Positions 50,982 through 59,533 of a stretch of DNA of 64,000 nt are shown piece by piece (the stretch's first letter is position 1; each line of letters opens with the position of its first letter). A program made the position numbers and the translations under genes. Below the pieces are notes generated by a model. That model ran no database searches, was not told the DNA's origin, and worked only from the letters and a program-made list of their open reading frames with translations. The stretch is from CAZCZZ01 sp964503335 (GTDB taxonomy: Bacteria; Verrucomicrobiota; Kiritimatiellia; CAIVKH01), in contig CAZCZZ010000012.1 of the NCBI GenBank assembly GCA_964503335.1, positions 1 through 64,000 of the forward strand. The letters are read 5' to 3'.

Positions 50982-52060
50982 CCGCGCTCCATGGCGTTCA
51001 TCAGGCGAACTGCAAAATCGGGATCGTCGTAGGCATTGGGTCCAAGGGTGAGTCGGAATCCCGCGACTGCCCGTGCAATGGTCCCTGCTTGATCATCGTT
51101 CCGGGGCGGCGGATTCCCGTAAGGGTTCGCCCGGAGTGCGGCGGCGCATTCATCGATCGTCAGTCCCTCGAGTCGCCATGAGTCCACCTCCGGGTCCAGT
51201 CGCGGAAAGAGAAGGACCTTGAGGGGAGCCGATGCCGCAGCTTCCGCGCCGAGTTGTTTCGCGAATTGGGCCGTGCTGAGTGCGAAGAATTCGGCGACTT
51301 CCCGGTCCACAAGGCCGTCGGGCCATTCGCCGAGCTCGCGACTGTTGTGGAGATAGGGGCGGCTCACGGCGGGGAGACCCCGGACGAGGTTCGGAAAGCG
51401 CGTCAGCGTGTCCGGTCTCAACTTCACCGCCGTGGGTATTCCCCGGACTTGATGGCCGTCGATGAATACGCGGTCGTTGGAAACAAAGCGAAAACGGCCC
51501 GATAGCAGCAGATTCAGGAGCAGTGTGCTTTTGCCTGACATCTTCGGGCCGCAAAGAGCGATGCCCTGGCCGCCGAACTCGACGGCGGCGGCATGCAGGT
51601 CGACCTGTGACCGGCGCCATTCAGTCGCGACGATCTCACAAAGCATCCACAAGAGGTGCATGCGCCAGCGACGCGACGACGGGTCCGCAAGCAACGTGAC
51701 GCAGGTGCCGTCAATCCGGAGGACGCAGGAGCGCTCCGCATCGTGGAATACTGTCGCTTCATCCTCCGTCCACGAGGGCAGGGTGAACGCCATCTGGTCG
51801 AACGCATAGCATGCGCGGTGTGTCGCGCCCGAAGGCTGACGTCCGCGTGCGTCATCGTACAGGTCGCGTGAGCTGTGAATGGATAGGACGTGCGTCGCCG
51901 AACCGGTTCCGGATGTAAACCAGGGTTGTACAAATTCCAGGAGCCATGCCGCAGCCGCGGAATTGTCGGTGTGGATGCGAAACATCATCCCGCAGCAGGC
52001 AAGGTTGATTGCCTCGCGCTGTGCCGGAAGCGATTCCAACGGCCCCGTTCGGTTGGACAT
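50978..52060 (-). CDS. HPr-kinase-like protein 2 of the peptide locus
   Basis: 360 residues. An N-terminal domain of about 160 residues precedes a P-loop ALCGPKMSGKSTLLLNLLL (about 187-205), then FRFVSNDRVFIDG, which matches the HprK acid segment, and a long C-terminal part (PLKVLLFPRLDPEV). It shares the fold but little sequence with HprK-like protein 1, so two different kinases serve the locus. First gene of the minus-strand operon; its ATG is at 52060. Confidence 0.78.
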   Translation of the reverse strand: MSNRTGPLESLPAQREAINLACCGMMFRIHTDNSAAAAWLLEFVQPWFTSGTGSATHVLSIHSSRDLYDDARGRQPSGATHRACYAFDQMAFTLPSWTEDEATVFHDAERSCVLRIDGTCVTLLADPSSRRWRMHLLWMLCEIVATEWRRSQVDLHAAAVEFGGQGIALCGPKMSGKSTLLLNLLLSGRFRFVSNDRVFIDGHQVRGIPTAVKLRPDTLTRFPNLVRGLPAVSRPYLHNSRELGEWPDGLVDREVAEFFALSTAQFAKQLGAEAAASAPLKVLLFPRLDPEVDSWRLEGLTIDECAAALRANPYGNPPPRNDDQAGTIARAVAGFRLTLGPNAYDDPDFAVRLMNAMERG

Positions 52061-52151
52061 GGTGAGCTTAATCCCGCAACCATTTCAGATCATCCCGGGC
52101 GCGTCAAGAAAGGGGGGCGTCGGCTGGGGGCGCGTTTCGCAAGTGCCGCTC

Positions 52152-52199
52152 GCGGAGCGGCTACTACACGCTCGATGAGCGTTGTAGCAGCGCCTCCGC
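52152..52199. repeat. Palindromic element upstream of the minus-strand operon
   Basis: gcggagcggctactacacgc-tc and gagcgttgtagcagcgcctc-cgc form an imperfect hairpin with loop gat, in the 160 bases between the DUF4914-like gene and HprK-like gene 2. It marks the right border of the peptide locus and may end the upstream transcript. Confidence 0.65.
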
Positions 52200-52220
52200 G
52201 GTTAATGCGTTGTCCTTGCT

Positions 52221-54113
52221 TCAGGATTCGTCGTCGAGCAGCGGATGAGGGAGCAGGCTGACGTAGTCTTCGACGCTGCCGCCGGAGAGGCAGCAGTCGA
52301 TGATCTTCTTGCCGACCGGCAGAAGGTCCGCGTCGAGGAACTGCTTCAACTCCTTGTGGAAGAAGTCGGTCAGTTGTTTCGCGCCGATGTCATAGGCATC
52401 CAGGCCGATTTCCTTCTGCGTCTCGACGCGCAGCATGATGCCGGGGATGGTCTGGCCTTCGATGACGATGCTCTTCAGGGAGTAGCCGAACAGCGGGCAG
52501 CGCGAGGGTGTCACCTGGTCGCTATGGAACCGCGCACCGCCGCGACGGGCGAGATACTCGCGCGCAATCCACTGCGGCATGAAGCCGGTCTTCCACGAGC
52601 CGACGTGCTGGTTCGGCGTGAGGATGAATTTAACGCGCGGTGTTTCGATGATCTGCTGCAGGAGCAGGTTCGCCTGGTCCACCATGCGTCCCGTGGCGAA
52701 GGGCCAGTAGGAGCCGACGCCTTCCGAGCTCATGCCTTCGGTGGCGACGATGCTCGGATTGCCGTGTCCGCGCGGGGCGACAAGCCGCCAGAGCCAGGCG
52801 AGGGACGGCGGGAGGAGATGCATGAGTCCGATGATGCCGTAGGTCGGATTCTCCGCGGTGCAGGGCGGGCAACGAACGCCGAAGCTGCGGATATCGACGC
52901 TGACCGCGCCTTGCACGACGTCGGGCACGCACTTGCGGGGGACGATCACGCGCGGGTTCGGGCAGGGTTTGCCGGGCGAGTCTTCAATGTGATCCCAGAT
53001 CAGCGCCGTGCCGCCTGGGTGGGCGTCGATGTTGAAGAAGAGCAGCGGCTCGCTCGGATGAATGGTCAGCTCTTCGAGGTGCGGATCGATGCCGTAGTGC
53101 GTGATGTGATTGACGCGCACGAACCAGCCCTGTTCGGCGTCCATCAGCGCAAGCCGTCCGTCCTTCTTCGCGAGCGAGGGATGGCAGAGCGCCATGTCGT
53201 CGGTCACAGGGCGCAGATCGCAGTTACGAGGCAGCACGAGCGTGCGCTTTTCGCCGGAGATTACGTTCTGGCCGAGGAGGATGGCTCCGTCGCGCTCGCG
53301 ATGGACCTGCTCGAGCATCTCGCTCTTGCCGCCGCCGCTCGCGCCTTCGTGCATGATCGTGATCTTGTTCTCGTAGGGGGTTATGACCTGTACGGTCGAG
53401 CAATGGGCCGTGACCCAGCTCTCCTGTTCGCCGAGGGTCAGCAGCACACCGTAGATGCCCTTCTTGGCGCTGGGGCCGGGATACAAGTTGTAGCTGAAGA
53501 GCTCGTGGCGACCGGGGCGGCGGTTGTGCACCACCATCTGCCTGCCCTTGAAGTGGGTGTGGCGGAAGGGCGGGGCGACGTAGATGACCGCCTTCGGGTC
53601 AAAGGTTTTCGGCAGTTGCTCCTCGTCGAGGATGCCTTGAAGCAACGCGAGGCCGAGCGCGAAGAAGCCCGCGTTCGCGGGGGCCACGACGAGGGCATCT
53701 GCGCCCTTGCCCGGCGCGCCGGCGATGAACGGGAAGATGGCGAGTTCCTGCGTCTTCAGCCAGTCAAACGTCTCCTGCCGGAGTTTCTGGAACTCTTCGC
53801 CGAACTGGTCCTTGAAGCGGGGCTTGTCCGTGGGTTTCTCATCCGCAATGACCATGCAGTCCGGATCGCGGCGGCGCATGTAGGCGTCGGGGTAGTTTGC
53901 CGCAATGCCATTCTTTACCTTGCAGACCGTGGCTTCGACGATGCGACCTTTGCCCGGGACATCGTACGCGACTTCGTGCACGCCGTTGACCTCATCGCGC
54001 ACCGCCAGGTTGAGCAGATCCTGCTTGTTCCTTGCGACGGTATAGCGCGGACACGCCGCAAGAATTTCCTCAACCGCCTGCGGAATTTTGAAACCAACAT
54101 CGACCTTCGCCAT
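52221..54113 (-). CDS. PEPCK-like P-loop protein (DUF4914-like)
   Basis: 630 residues from ATG 54113 with GGGAGACAGG just upstream; the open frame extends to 54332 but without similarity. The kinase-1a type P-loop of PEP carboxykinases appears as MHEGASGGGKSEMLEQV, followed by metal/substrate-type residues (RPVTDDMALCHPSL, FFNIDAHPGGTALIWDH). Size and pattern fit the DUF4914 family, whose reaction is, as far as I know, not established. A Cys pair (GVRCPPCTAEN) is conspicuous. Carboxykinase activity should not be assumed. Confidence 0.75.
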   Translation of the reverse strand: MAKVDVGFKIPQAVEEILAACPRYTVARNKQDLLNLAVRDEVNGVHEVAYDVPGKGRIVEATVCKVKNGIAANYPDAYMRRRDPDCMVIADEKPTDKPRFKDQFGEEFQKLRQETFDWLKTQELAIFPFIAGAPGKGADALVVAPANAGFFALGLALLQGILDEEQLPKTFDPKAVIYVAPPFRHTHFKGRQMVVHNRRPGRHELFSYNLYPGPSAKKGIYGVLLTLGEQESWVTAHCSTVQVITPYENKITIMHEGASGGGKSEMLEQVHRERDGAILLGQNVISGEKRTLVLPRNCDLRPVTDDMALCHPSLAKKDGRLALMDAEQGWFVRVNHITHYGIDPHLEELTIHPSEPLLFFNIDAHPGGTALIWDHIEDSPGKPCPNPRVIVPRKCVPDVVQGAVSVDIRSFGVRCPPCTAENPTYGIIGLMHLLPPSLAWLWRLVAPRGHGNPSIVATEGMSSEGVGSYWPFATGRMVDQANLLLQQIIETPRVKFILTPNQHVGSWKTGFMPQWIAREYLARRGGARFHSDQVTPSRCPLFGYSLKSIVIEGQTIPGIMLRVETQKEIGLDAYDIGAKQLTDFFHKELKQFLDADLLPVGKKIIDCCLSGGSVEDYVSLLPHPLLDDES

Positions 54114-54330
54114 AACCCTGTCTCCCGATACTCCAGAATACGAATTTGATTGCCGCGAAAGGTGGGGAGTGTAGTTATCATTGTCAAGCGGTTGACGGCG
54201 CGAGGATTGATTTGGTTGCCGGGGCCAGTTCGCTATTGCCGCGCGCATTCGCTTTGGTTGCAAGTGTTCGGCGGAAACTGTTACGGTAACTTGAGCGGGA
54301 TGTAAGGAGCCGGCGCGCTCCTTCAAGCGC

Positions 54331-56748
54331 ATGGCGGATCAAGACAACGATAGCGTGGCCGGGGCCGGGTCCATCACTCCGAATTTCAAAGCGAACGGAG
54401 CTGAGGATTTGTCGTCGGCGTATGCCGGCATTGATCGCGAGCCCGAGGTCTCGATCGACGGCTACGTCAAGATGCGCGAGATCACGCGCGGCGGCCAGGC
54501 GGTCGTCTTCTCCGCGATCCAGCAGTCCACCGGCCGGCGCGTGGCGATCAAGCTCATCAAGGACCGCCCCTTCGAGAACTCCATTGAGAAGAGCCGCCTT
54601 GATCGCGAGGTGCGCATCCTCGCCGCACTCGATCATCCGCACATCGTGTCGGTGATCGATCGCGGCGTGACGCGCGATGGTTTCCTCTACTTCATCCTCA
54701 ACTACGTCGATGGCCAGACGCTCACGAAGTACATGGAGGAGTGTCGCCGCTCGCGGACCGCGCTGGAGATCTACCAGGACCCCGCGGATATCCTCCGCCT
54801 GTTCATGCGGATGTGCGACGCTGTGAATGCGGCCCACCTGCGCGGCGTGGTGCATCGTGACTTGAAGCCGTCGAATGTCATCGTCGATAACCACGGCGAA
54901 CCGCACATCCTCGACTTCGGCCTCGCCCGCTCCTCGATGCCGCTGCTCAGCACGGACGAGGACTTGAACCCGGTCACAACGACGGGGCAATTCATCGGCT
55001 CGCTGCAGTGGGCCAGCCCCGAACAGGCGGAGGGCATTCCCGGCAAGGTCGACACGCGCAGCGATGTGTATGCGCTGGGCGTGATGCTCTACCAGATGCT
55101 CACGGGCGGATTCCCGTACGACGTGCAGTCCACGCTGAAGGAAGTGCTCGACCATATTCTTCTGACGCAGCCCAAACCGCCGAGCGAAGTGCTCATCAAG
55201 GACATCCGGGACCAGAGCGGGAAGAAGGTCGGGCGCGTGCGGGCCGAACTGATGAAAGCGGCCGACGCTGTCGTGCTCAAGGCCCTTGCGAAGAAACGCG
55301 AGGAGCGCTACCAGACCGCCGGAGAAATGGCCCGCGATCTGCAGCGCATCCTGTCGGGTCACGCCACCGATGCGTCCAAAGCGCAGGCCCAGCCCTCGCC
55401 CTGGCAGCGGATTGCTTTGCTGCAGACCCTTCTGGGCATCACCGCCGCCGCGGCCGTCGTTGTGAACTCGCCGAAGCCCGTTGCGGTGCCGGCGCCCGCC
55501 CCGGTCGTCACGAACTTCACGGCGGCTGTCCAGGGCGATCCGCCTTTCGGCTACCGTATCGACCAGCAGGACATCGTTTTCGAATTCGATGCGCGCCGGT
55601 TCAACAACGTGCGGCTGCCCAACGGCATGCTCGGCAATGTCTCGAACCTGGTCGACATCGCGACGGTGGTAGTTGTCGGTCCCTTCAACGGATGGATACC
55701 CGGCCGCGAAGGCTGGAAGATGACGCGGATCGACAAGGACCGGCACGAGCTGCGAAAGCCCGTTTCCGCCATGGGTGAGGCTTCGCTTTCGCCTTTCAAG
55801 TTTGTGCTGAACGGGAACATCTGGGTCAGCGCCCCGGCCGAAGCGCCGAATCGCGAGGTCGTGCTCACGGATTCCGCGTCCTACAACCTCATTTTCCGAA
55901 ATCCCTTTCAACCCGTCGAACTGCCCCAGCAGACGCTCGATCTCTACCGCCGCCATATCAATTCGCACTGGCGTGGCTTCGGCGGGAACCTGGCGATGGA
56001 TGATCGCTACCGCTTCTTCTTCACACTGTCAGGTCGCGAGATAATGGTGCAGGAGCTGGACCTTGAGCCGCTCTCCGGCGTTCCCCTGACGGGGCTGAAC
56101 CTGTTTGATCTCGATGTGAAGAGTTTCGATCCACTTTCGCACATGTACCGCCTCGAGTTCCTCGTCCTCAGCGACATGGCATTAAAGAGTCGCTTCCAGC
56201 AGGTTGACGACAACCTCGCGCGTGGCGAATTCGGACTGGCCCAGCGGGCGCTCGAACGAATCATGCAGCCGCTGGAGGAAGTCCCTGCCTTCAGCCGTTT
56301 CAACAAGCTCATGGCGGAAAGCATCTACGCGATGAAGAAACTGGCGCAACACCCGGGCCAGATCCCGCCCGGTGCGAAGCTCTTCCAGGGACGCACCTAT
56401 GTCCTGATCGTGCAACCGATGACCTGGCCCGAGGCAGTGGCCTATGGCGCGAAGCACGGCGGGCATGTCTGCACCATCACGACGCCCGATGAACTGGGCT
56501 GGATCTTATCGACGTACTCCCAGAACATGCTCGGCCATTCCATATGGATCGGTGCGACCGACGAAGCGTCCGAGGGCCAGTGGCAATGGGTCAACGGTGA
56601 GCCATGGAAGTATGAGAACTGGACCGGCGGCGAGCCGAACAACCAGAACGGTTCCGAACACGCCATTGAGATGAAAGCCGATGGCTGGTGGCACGACGTC
56701 GAGGGTGGTTCGTTCCGCTATCCCTTTATCATTGAATGGGATTCGTGA
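54331..56748 (+). CDS. Transmembrane Ser/Thr kinase with glycogen-binding-like and C-type-lectin domains
   Basis: 805 residues. Kinase domain about 45-345: ITRGGQAVVFSA loop, VAIKLI (Lys74), VHRDLKPSN (Asp177), ILDFGLARS and WASPEQAEG, a PknB-like active kinase. One membrane segment lies at about 360-378. Outside, a region with VVGPFNGWIPGREGW and FKFVLNGNIWV (about 440-500) resembles AMPK/CBM48 glycogen-binding folds; a helical region follows. Residues about 685-805 form a C-type-lectin-like domain (GRTYVLIVQPMTWPEAVAY, SIWIGATDEASEGQWQWVNG, YENWTGGEPNNQNGSEHAIE). The kinase could sense glucans or glycans. The next gene encodes an FHA protein, a likely phospho-Thr reader. Confidence 0.87.
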   Translation: MADQDNDSVAGAGSITPNFKANGAEDLSSAYAGIDREPEVSIDGYVKMREITRGGQAVVFSAIQQSTGRRVAIKLIKDRPFENSIEKSRLDREVRILAALDHPHIVSVIDRGVTRDGFLYFILNYVDGQTLTKYMEECRRSRTALEIYQDPADILRLFMRMCDAVNAAHLRGVVHRDLKPSNVIVDNHGEPHILDFGLARSSMPLLSTDEDLNPVTTTGQFIGSLQWASPEQAEGIPGKVDTRSDVYALGVMLYQMLTGGFPYDVQSTLKEVLDHILLTQPKPPSEVLIKDIRDQSGKKVGRVRAELMKAADAVVLKALAKKREERYQTAGEMARDLQRILSGHATDASKAQAQPSPWQRIALLQTLLGITAAAAVVVNSPKPVAVPAPAPVVTNFTAAVQGDPPFGYRIDQQDIVFEFDARRFNNVRLPNGMLGNVSNLVDIATVVVVGPFNGWIPGREGWKMTRIDKDRHELRKPVSAMGEASLSPFKFVLNGNIWVSAPAEAPNREVVLTDSASYNLIFRNPFQPVELPQQTLDLYRRHINSHWRGFGGNLAMDDRYRFFFTLSGREIMVQELDLEPLSGVPLTGLNLFDLDVKSFDPLSHMYRLEFLVLSDMALKSRFQQVDDNLARGEFGLAQRALERIMQPLEEVPAFSRFNKLMAESIYAMKKLAQHPGQIPPGAKLFQGRTYVLIVQPMTWPEAVAYGAKHGGHVCTITTPDELGWILSTYSQNMLGHSIWIGATDEASEGQWQWVNGEPWKYENWTGGEPNNQNGSEHAIEMKADGWWHDVEGGSFRYPFIIEWDS

Positions 56749-56818
56749 TCTTGGCGGTTTCCCCTTTGGTCAACCGCTTAAACTTGCCCTAAACAAAGCT
56801 GATTTTTGCGGTATTCTG

Positions 56819-58597
56819 ATGGGCGTGGTGACCGCAACTTCCAACCTGATCCGCGAGATGTCCGGACCCCGGGTCGTGGTGACCGAAGGGCCGGACCGTG
56901 GACGCATCTTCGAGCTGGGCCCCCGCACCAACTTCATCGGCCGCGACCGCGACTGCCATGTCCGGATCAGCGACGCCATGGCGTCACGCCGCCACGCCGT
57001 TCTCCGCTGGATGGAGTCTTACTTTGAGATCGAGGACCTCGGCAGCTGCAACGGCACACGCGTCAACGGGGCGATCGTCGGGAAGCGACAGCTTTCGCCG
57101 GGCGACACGGTCAACATCGGGCGCACGGCGATGAGCTTCCGCGCGGGACGGAATGTGGATGGACATGAAATCGGCGCGGAACCGACGGACACGAAGAAGG
57201 TGGCCCTGGCCGGCGACGGGTATCACATCCAGTGGCCCGACGATCCGAAAGATATCGAGTCGCTGCTCCGATCCCGCTCCGACCTCGAGGCCCTGTACCG
57301 CCTGAGCACGACCATTGGCGCCATTCTCGAGACCACGAGCCTCATCCCGAAGATCCTCGACATCATCTTCGACGAAGTCGACGTGGTGGATCGCTGCACG
57401 CTCCTGCTGCGCGACGAGGAGACCGGCGAGCTCGTCTGCACGGCGGCGCGCAGCGGATCGCGGGTGCCCTTCAGCCACGCGATGGTTTTCAGCCGCCAGA
57501 TGGTGGAGCAGGTGGTCCGCGACAAGAAGGCGCTTCTTTCCATCGATGCAAAGAACGACGAACGTTTTCGAAAAGGGGAAAGCATCCAGGCCCACGGCAT
57601 CCGGTCCGCCGTCTGCGCTCCACTCGTGGGTCAGGGCGGGGTGATCGGCGTGATCTATGCCGACACCATCGGCCTCGCCCGCGAGTTCTCGCAGGATGAC
57701 CTTCGCCTCATCGCCGCCATCGGAATATCCTCAGGCGCCGCCCTCGAGAATGCTCGCCTCTATGAGAAGGTGACGCAGGATGTAGAGGACCTTGAGGATG
57801 CTAACGCTCGCCTCCGTGCCGCGCAGGAGCGACTCCTGCAATCCGAGAAGCTGGCGGCGATCGGACAGCTTGCCGCCGGCATCATCCACGATGTGAAGAA
57901 TCCGATGACCGTGATCCTCGGCTACACACGGGTCCTGCGTGAGGGCCTCGAAGCGGCCGCGAGCGACCCGGCCGCTGTGTTGCGGATGGACGACGACCTG
58001 CGCGAGATCGAGCAGGGCGTGATCCACAGCAACGAAGTCCTGAACAGTCTCCTGATGTTTGCAAAACCCTCGAAGATCGGCGCGGACCCGCTGGACATCA
58101 ATGTGCTGGTGGAAGACACCTTAAAGTTCGTGCGTCACCGCATCCAGAGCCAGAACGTCCAGGTGACCACGGAGCTGGGTACGGACATTCCCCGGATTCC
58201 GGCGGATGCCAGCCAGCTGAAGCAAGTGTTCATGAACCTCGTGCTGAATGCGGTGGATGCCATGGACAAGCCGGAGAAGAAGCTCCGTGTCCGCACGTCC
58301 CTCGTGATGGAAGAGGATGGCACGATGCTGCGGATCGAGTTCACGGACAACGGCAAAGGCATGTCCGACGAGCAACGCCGCCGCGTGTTTGACCCGTTCT
58401 ACTCCACAAAGACCGACGGCAGGACATCCGGCGGCATGGGCCTCGGCCTGTCAATCTGCCTCAGTATCGTGAACCGTCATCAGGGCCACATCGACGTCCA
58501 AAGCACCCCTGGCGTCGGAACCACGTTCAGCGTCCTCATCCCCGCCCCGGCGCTGACCGATGCCGGCCCCGACGTTACGCAGCTCATCCGCGTCTGA
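56819..58597 (+). CDS. FHA-GAF sensor histidine kinase
   Basis: 592 residues from ATG 56819. FHA domain about 15-110 (TNFIGRDRDCHVRISD, SRRHAVL, LGSCNGTRVNG), GAF domain about 150-320, a short coiled coil, the phospho-acceptor segment AAGIIHDVKNPMTVILGY (His357) and a HATPase with NLVLNAVDAMD, TDNGKGM and GGMGLGLSI. It lacks membrane helices, so it is cytoplasmic. FHA domains bind phosphothreonine, so the adjacent Ser/Thr kinase, 70 bases upstream, is a likely input. No response regulator is beside it. Confidence 0.9.
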   Translation: MGVVTATSNLIREMSGPRVVVTEGPDRGRIFELGPRTNFIGRDRDCHVRISDAMASRRHAVLRWMESYFEIEDLGSCNGTRVNGAIVGKRQLSPGDTVNIGRTAMSFRAGRNVDGHEIGAEPTDTKKVALAGDGYHIQWPDDPKDIESLLRSRSDLEALYRLSTTIGAILETTSLIPKILDIIFDEVDVVDRCTLLLRDEETGELVCTAARSGSRVPFSHAMVFSRQMVEQVVRDKKALLSIDAKNDERFRKGESIQAHGIRSAVCAPLVGQGGVIGVIYADTIGLAREFSQDDLRLIAAIGISSGAALENARLYEKVTQDVEDLEDANARLRAAQERLLQSEKLAAIGQLAAGIIHDVKNPMTVILGYTRVLREGLEAAASDPAAVLRMDDDLREIEQGVIHSNEVLNSLLMFAKPSKIGADPLDINVLVEDTLKFVRHRIQSQNVQVTTELGTDIPRIPADASQLKQVFMNLVLNAVDAMDKPEKKLRVRTSLVMEEDGTMLRIEFTDNGKGMSDEQRRRVFDPFYSTKTDGRTSGGMGLGLSICLSIVNRHQGHIDVQSTPGVGTTFSVLIPAPALTDAGPDVTQLIRV

Positions 58598-58598
58598 A

Positions 58599-59144
58599 AT
58601 GAAGACAGCCACTTCGATCGCCGCGATTTCGGTAGCCGCTGTGCTGGCTGCCATGGTGACACATCACGTCCACAGGAGTGCAGTCGCCGGAGAACCCCTT
58701 GCCGTGACAGGCCGTGACGCGGTTGCGTCGGGTAGATCCCCCGGGCAGGTCGCGATGATGTGGGTGGATGCATACAATCGCCATGACCCCGATGCTGCCG
58801 CGGCGCTCTACGACGAGAATGTGACCAATGTGCAGCTACCCTACGGGAAGCCGGTCCAGGGACGCGAGGCTATGAGGGACACGTACGTCAAAGTGTTCCA
58901 GGCGTTTCCCGACATCCATGTGGAGGTCGAGAATCTGCTGGAAGACGGGCCATGGGTTGCCGTCGAATGGCAGTTTCATGGCACGATGCGAGGCGAATTT
59001 GCCGGCCACCCGCCCAATAATTCTGAGTTCAAGATGCGCGGCTGCGAAGTCTTTCAGGTTGTGGATGGCAAGATCCATGTCCAGCGTGGTTACTGGGACA
59101 AGGAAACGATGTTCTCTCAACTCGGCATCAAATCGAACAGGTGA
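58599..59144 (+). CDS. Secreted SnoaL/NTF2-like protein
   Basis: 181 residues from ATG 58599, overlapping-phase with the histidine kinase end (one base apart). An N-terminal hydrophobic signal (about 5-20) leads to an NTF2-like domain: MMWVDAYNRHDPDAAAALYD, YGKPVQGREAMRDTYVKVFQ-AFPD and WVAVEWQFHGTMRGEFAG. These are the landmarks of the SnoaL-like polyketide-cyclase group, which is used for many small-molecule roles. Function not determinable. Confidence 0.8.
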   Translation: MKTATSIAAISVAAVLAAMVTHHVHRSAVAGEPLAVTGRDAVASGRSPGQVAMMWVDAYNRHDPDAAAALYDENVTNVQLPYGKPVQGREAMRDTYVKVFQAFPDIHVEVENLLEDGPWVAVEWQFHGTMRGEFAGHPPNNSEFKMRGCEVFQVVDGKIHVQRGYWDKETMFSQLGIKSNR

Positions 59145-59259
59145 TGAATTTGCCCATCAAGAACGTGGGGCTGTTCTCGCTCCACTCGAATGCGACGAAT
59201 CAGGATATCAGGCGAGGGAAGCTGCGAACCGACGGCTCAAGCAACGCCTGACATAATCC

Positions 59260-59511
59260 ATGTGGCCCTTCTCCAGAAGCAGTTCGCGTGTCGGAAACTG
59301 GATAACGCCTTCCCAGGCGCAACAAGCCATCAAGGTCTACTATACAGATTTGGATGAGGGCTGCTGGTTCGCCGCGGTGTTGCTGCCCCAAGATGAGGCC
59401 ATCCGGCTTGCAGTCAGCACAGAGGAGGAAGCGAGGGAGACTGCGCAGGCCCTGGCCGATGAGGTTTTTGCCAAGTCGGGGCGAAGACTTCCCATCCAGA
59501 AAGGTCGCTGA
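59260..59511 (+). CDS. Small hypothetical protein
   Basis: 83 residues with a plausible amphipathic core (YYTDLDEGCWFAAVLLPQDE, then STEEEARETAQALADEVFA) that looks like a genuine small alpha/beta protein. No Shine-Dalgarno and no family recognised. It converges with the renalase-like gene. Confidence 0.45.
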   Translation: MWPFSRSSSRVGNWITPSQAQQAIKVYYTDLDEGCWFAAVLLPQDEAIRLAVSTEEEARETAQALADEVFAKSGRRLPIQKGR

Positions 59512-59533
59512 CTCCGCCCGCTTTCGCCACAGG

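Noticed and set aside
52221..54113. Calling this gene phosphoenolpyruvate carboxykinase
   Set aside because: Only the P-loop region is PEPCK-like; the substrate-binding motifs of GTP- or ATP-type PEPCK were not found, so only the DUF4914-like label is given.
52245..54149. 634-codon plus-strand frame opposite the DUF4914-like gene
   Set aside because: Shadow frame; the opposite strand has a P-loop, a good start and a Shine-Dalgarno.
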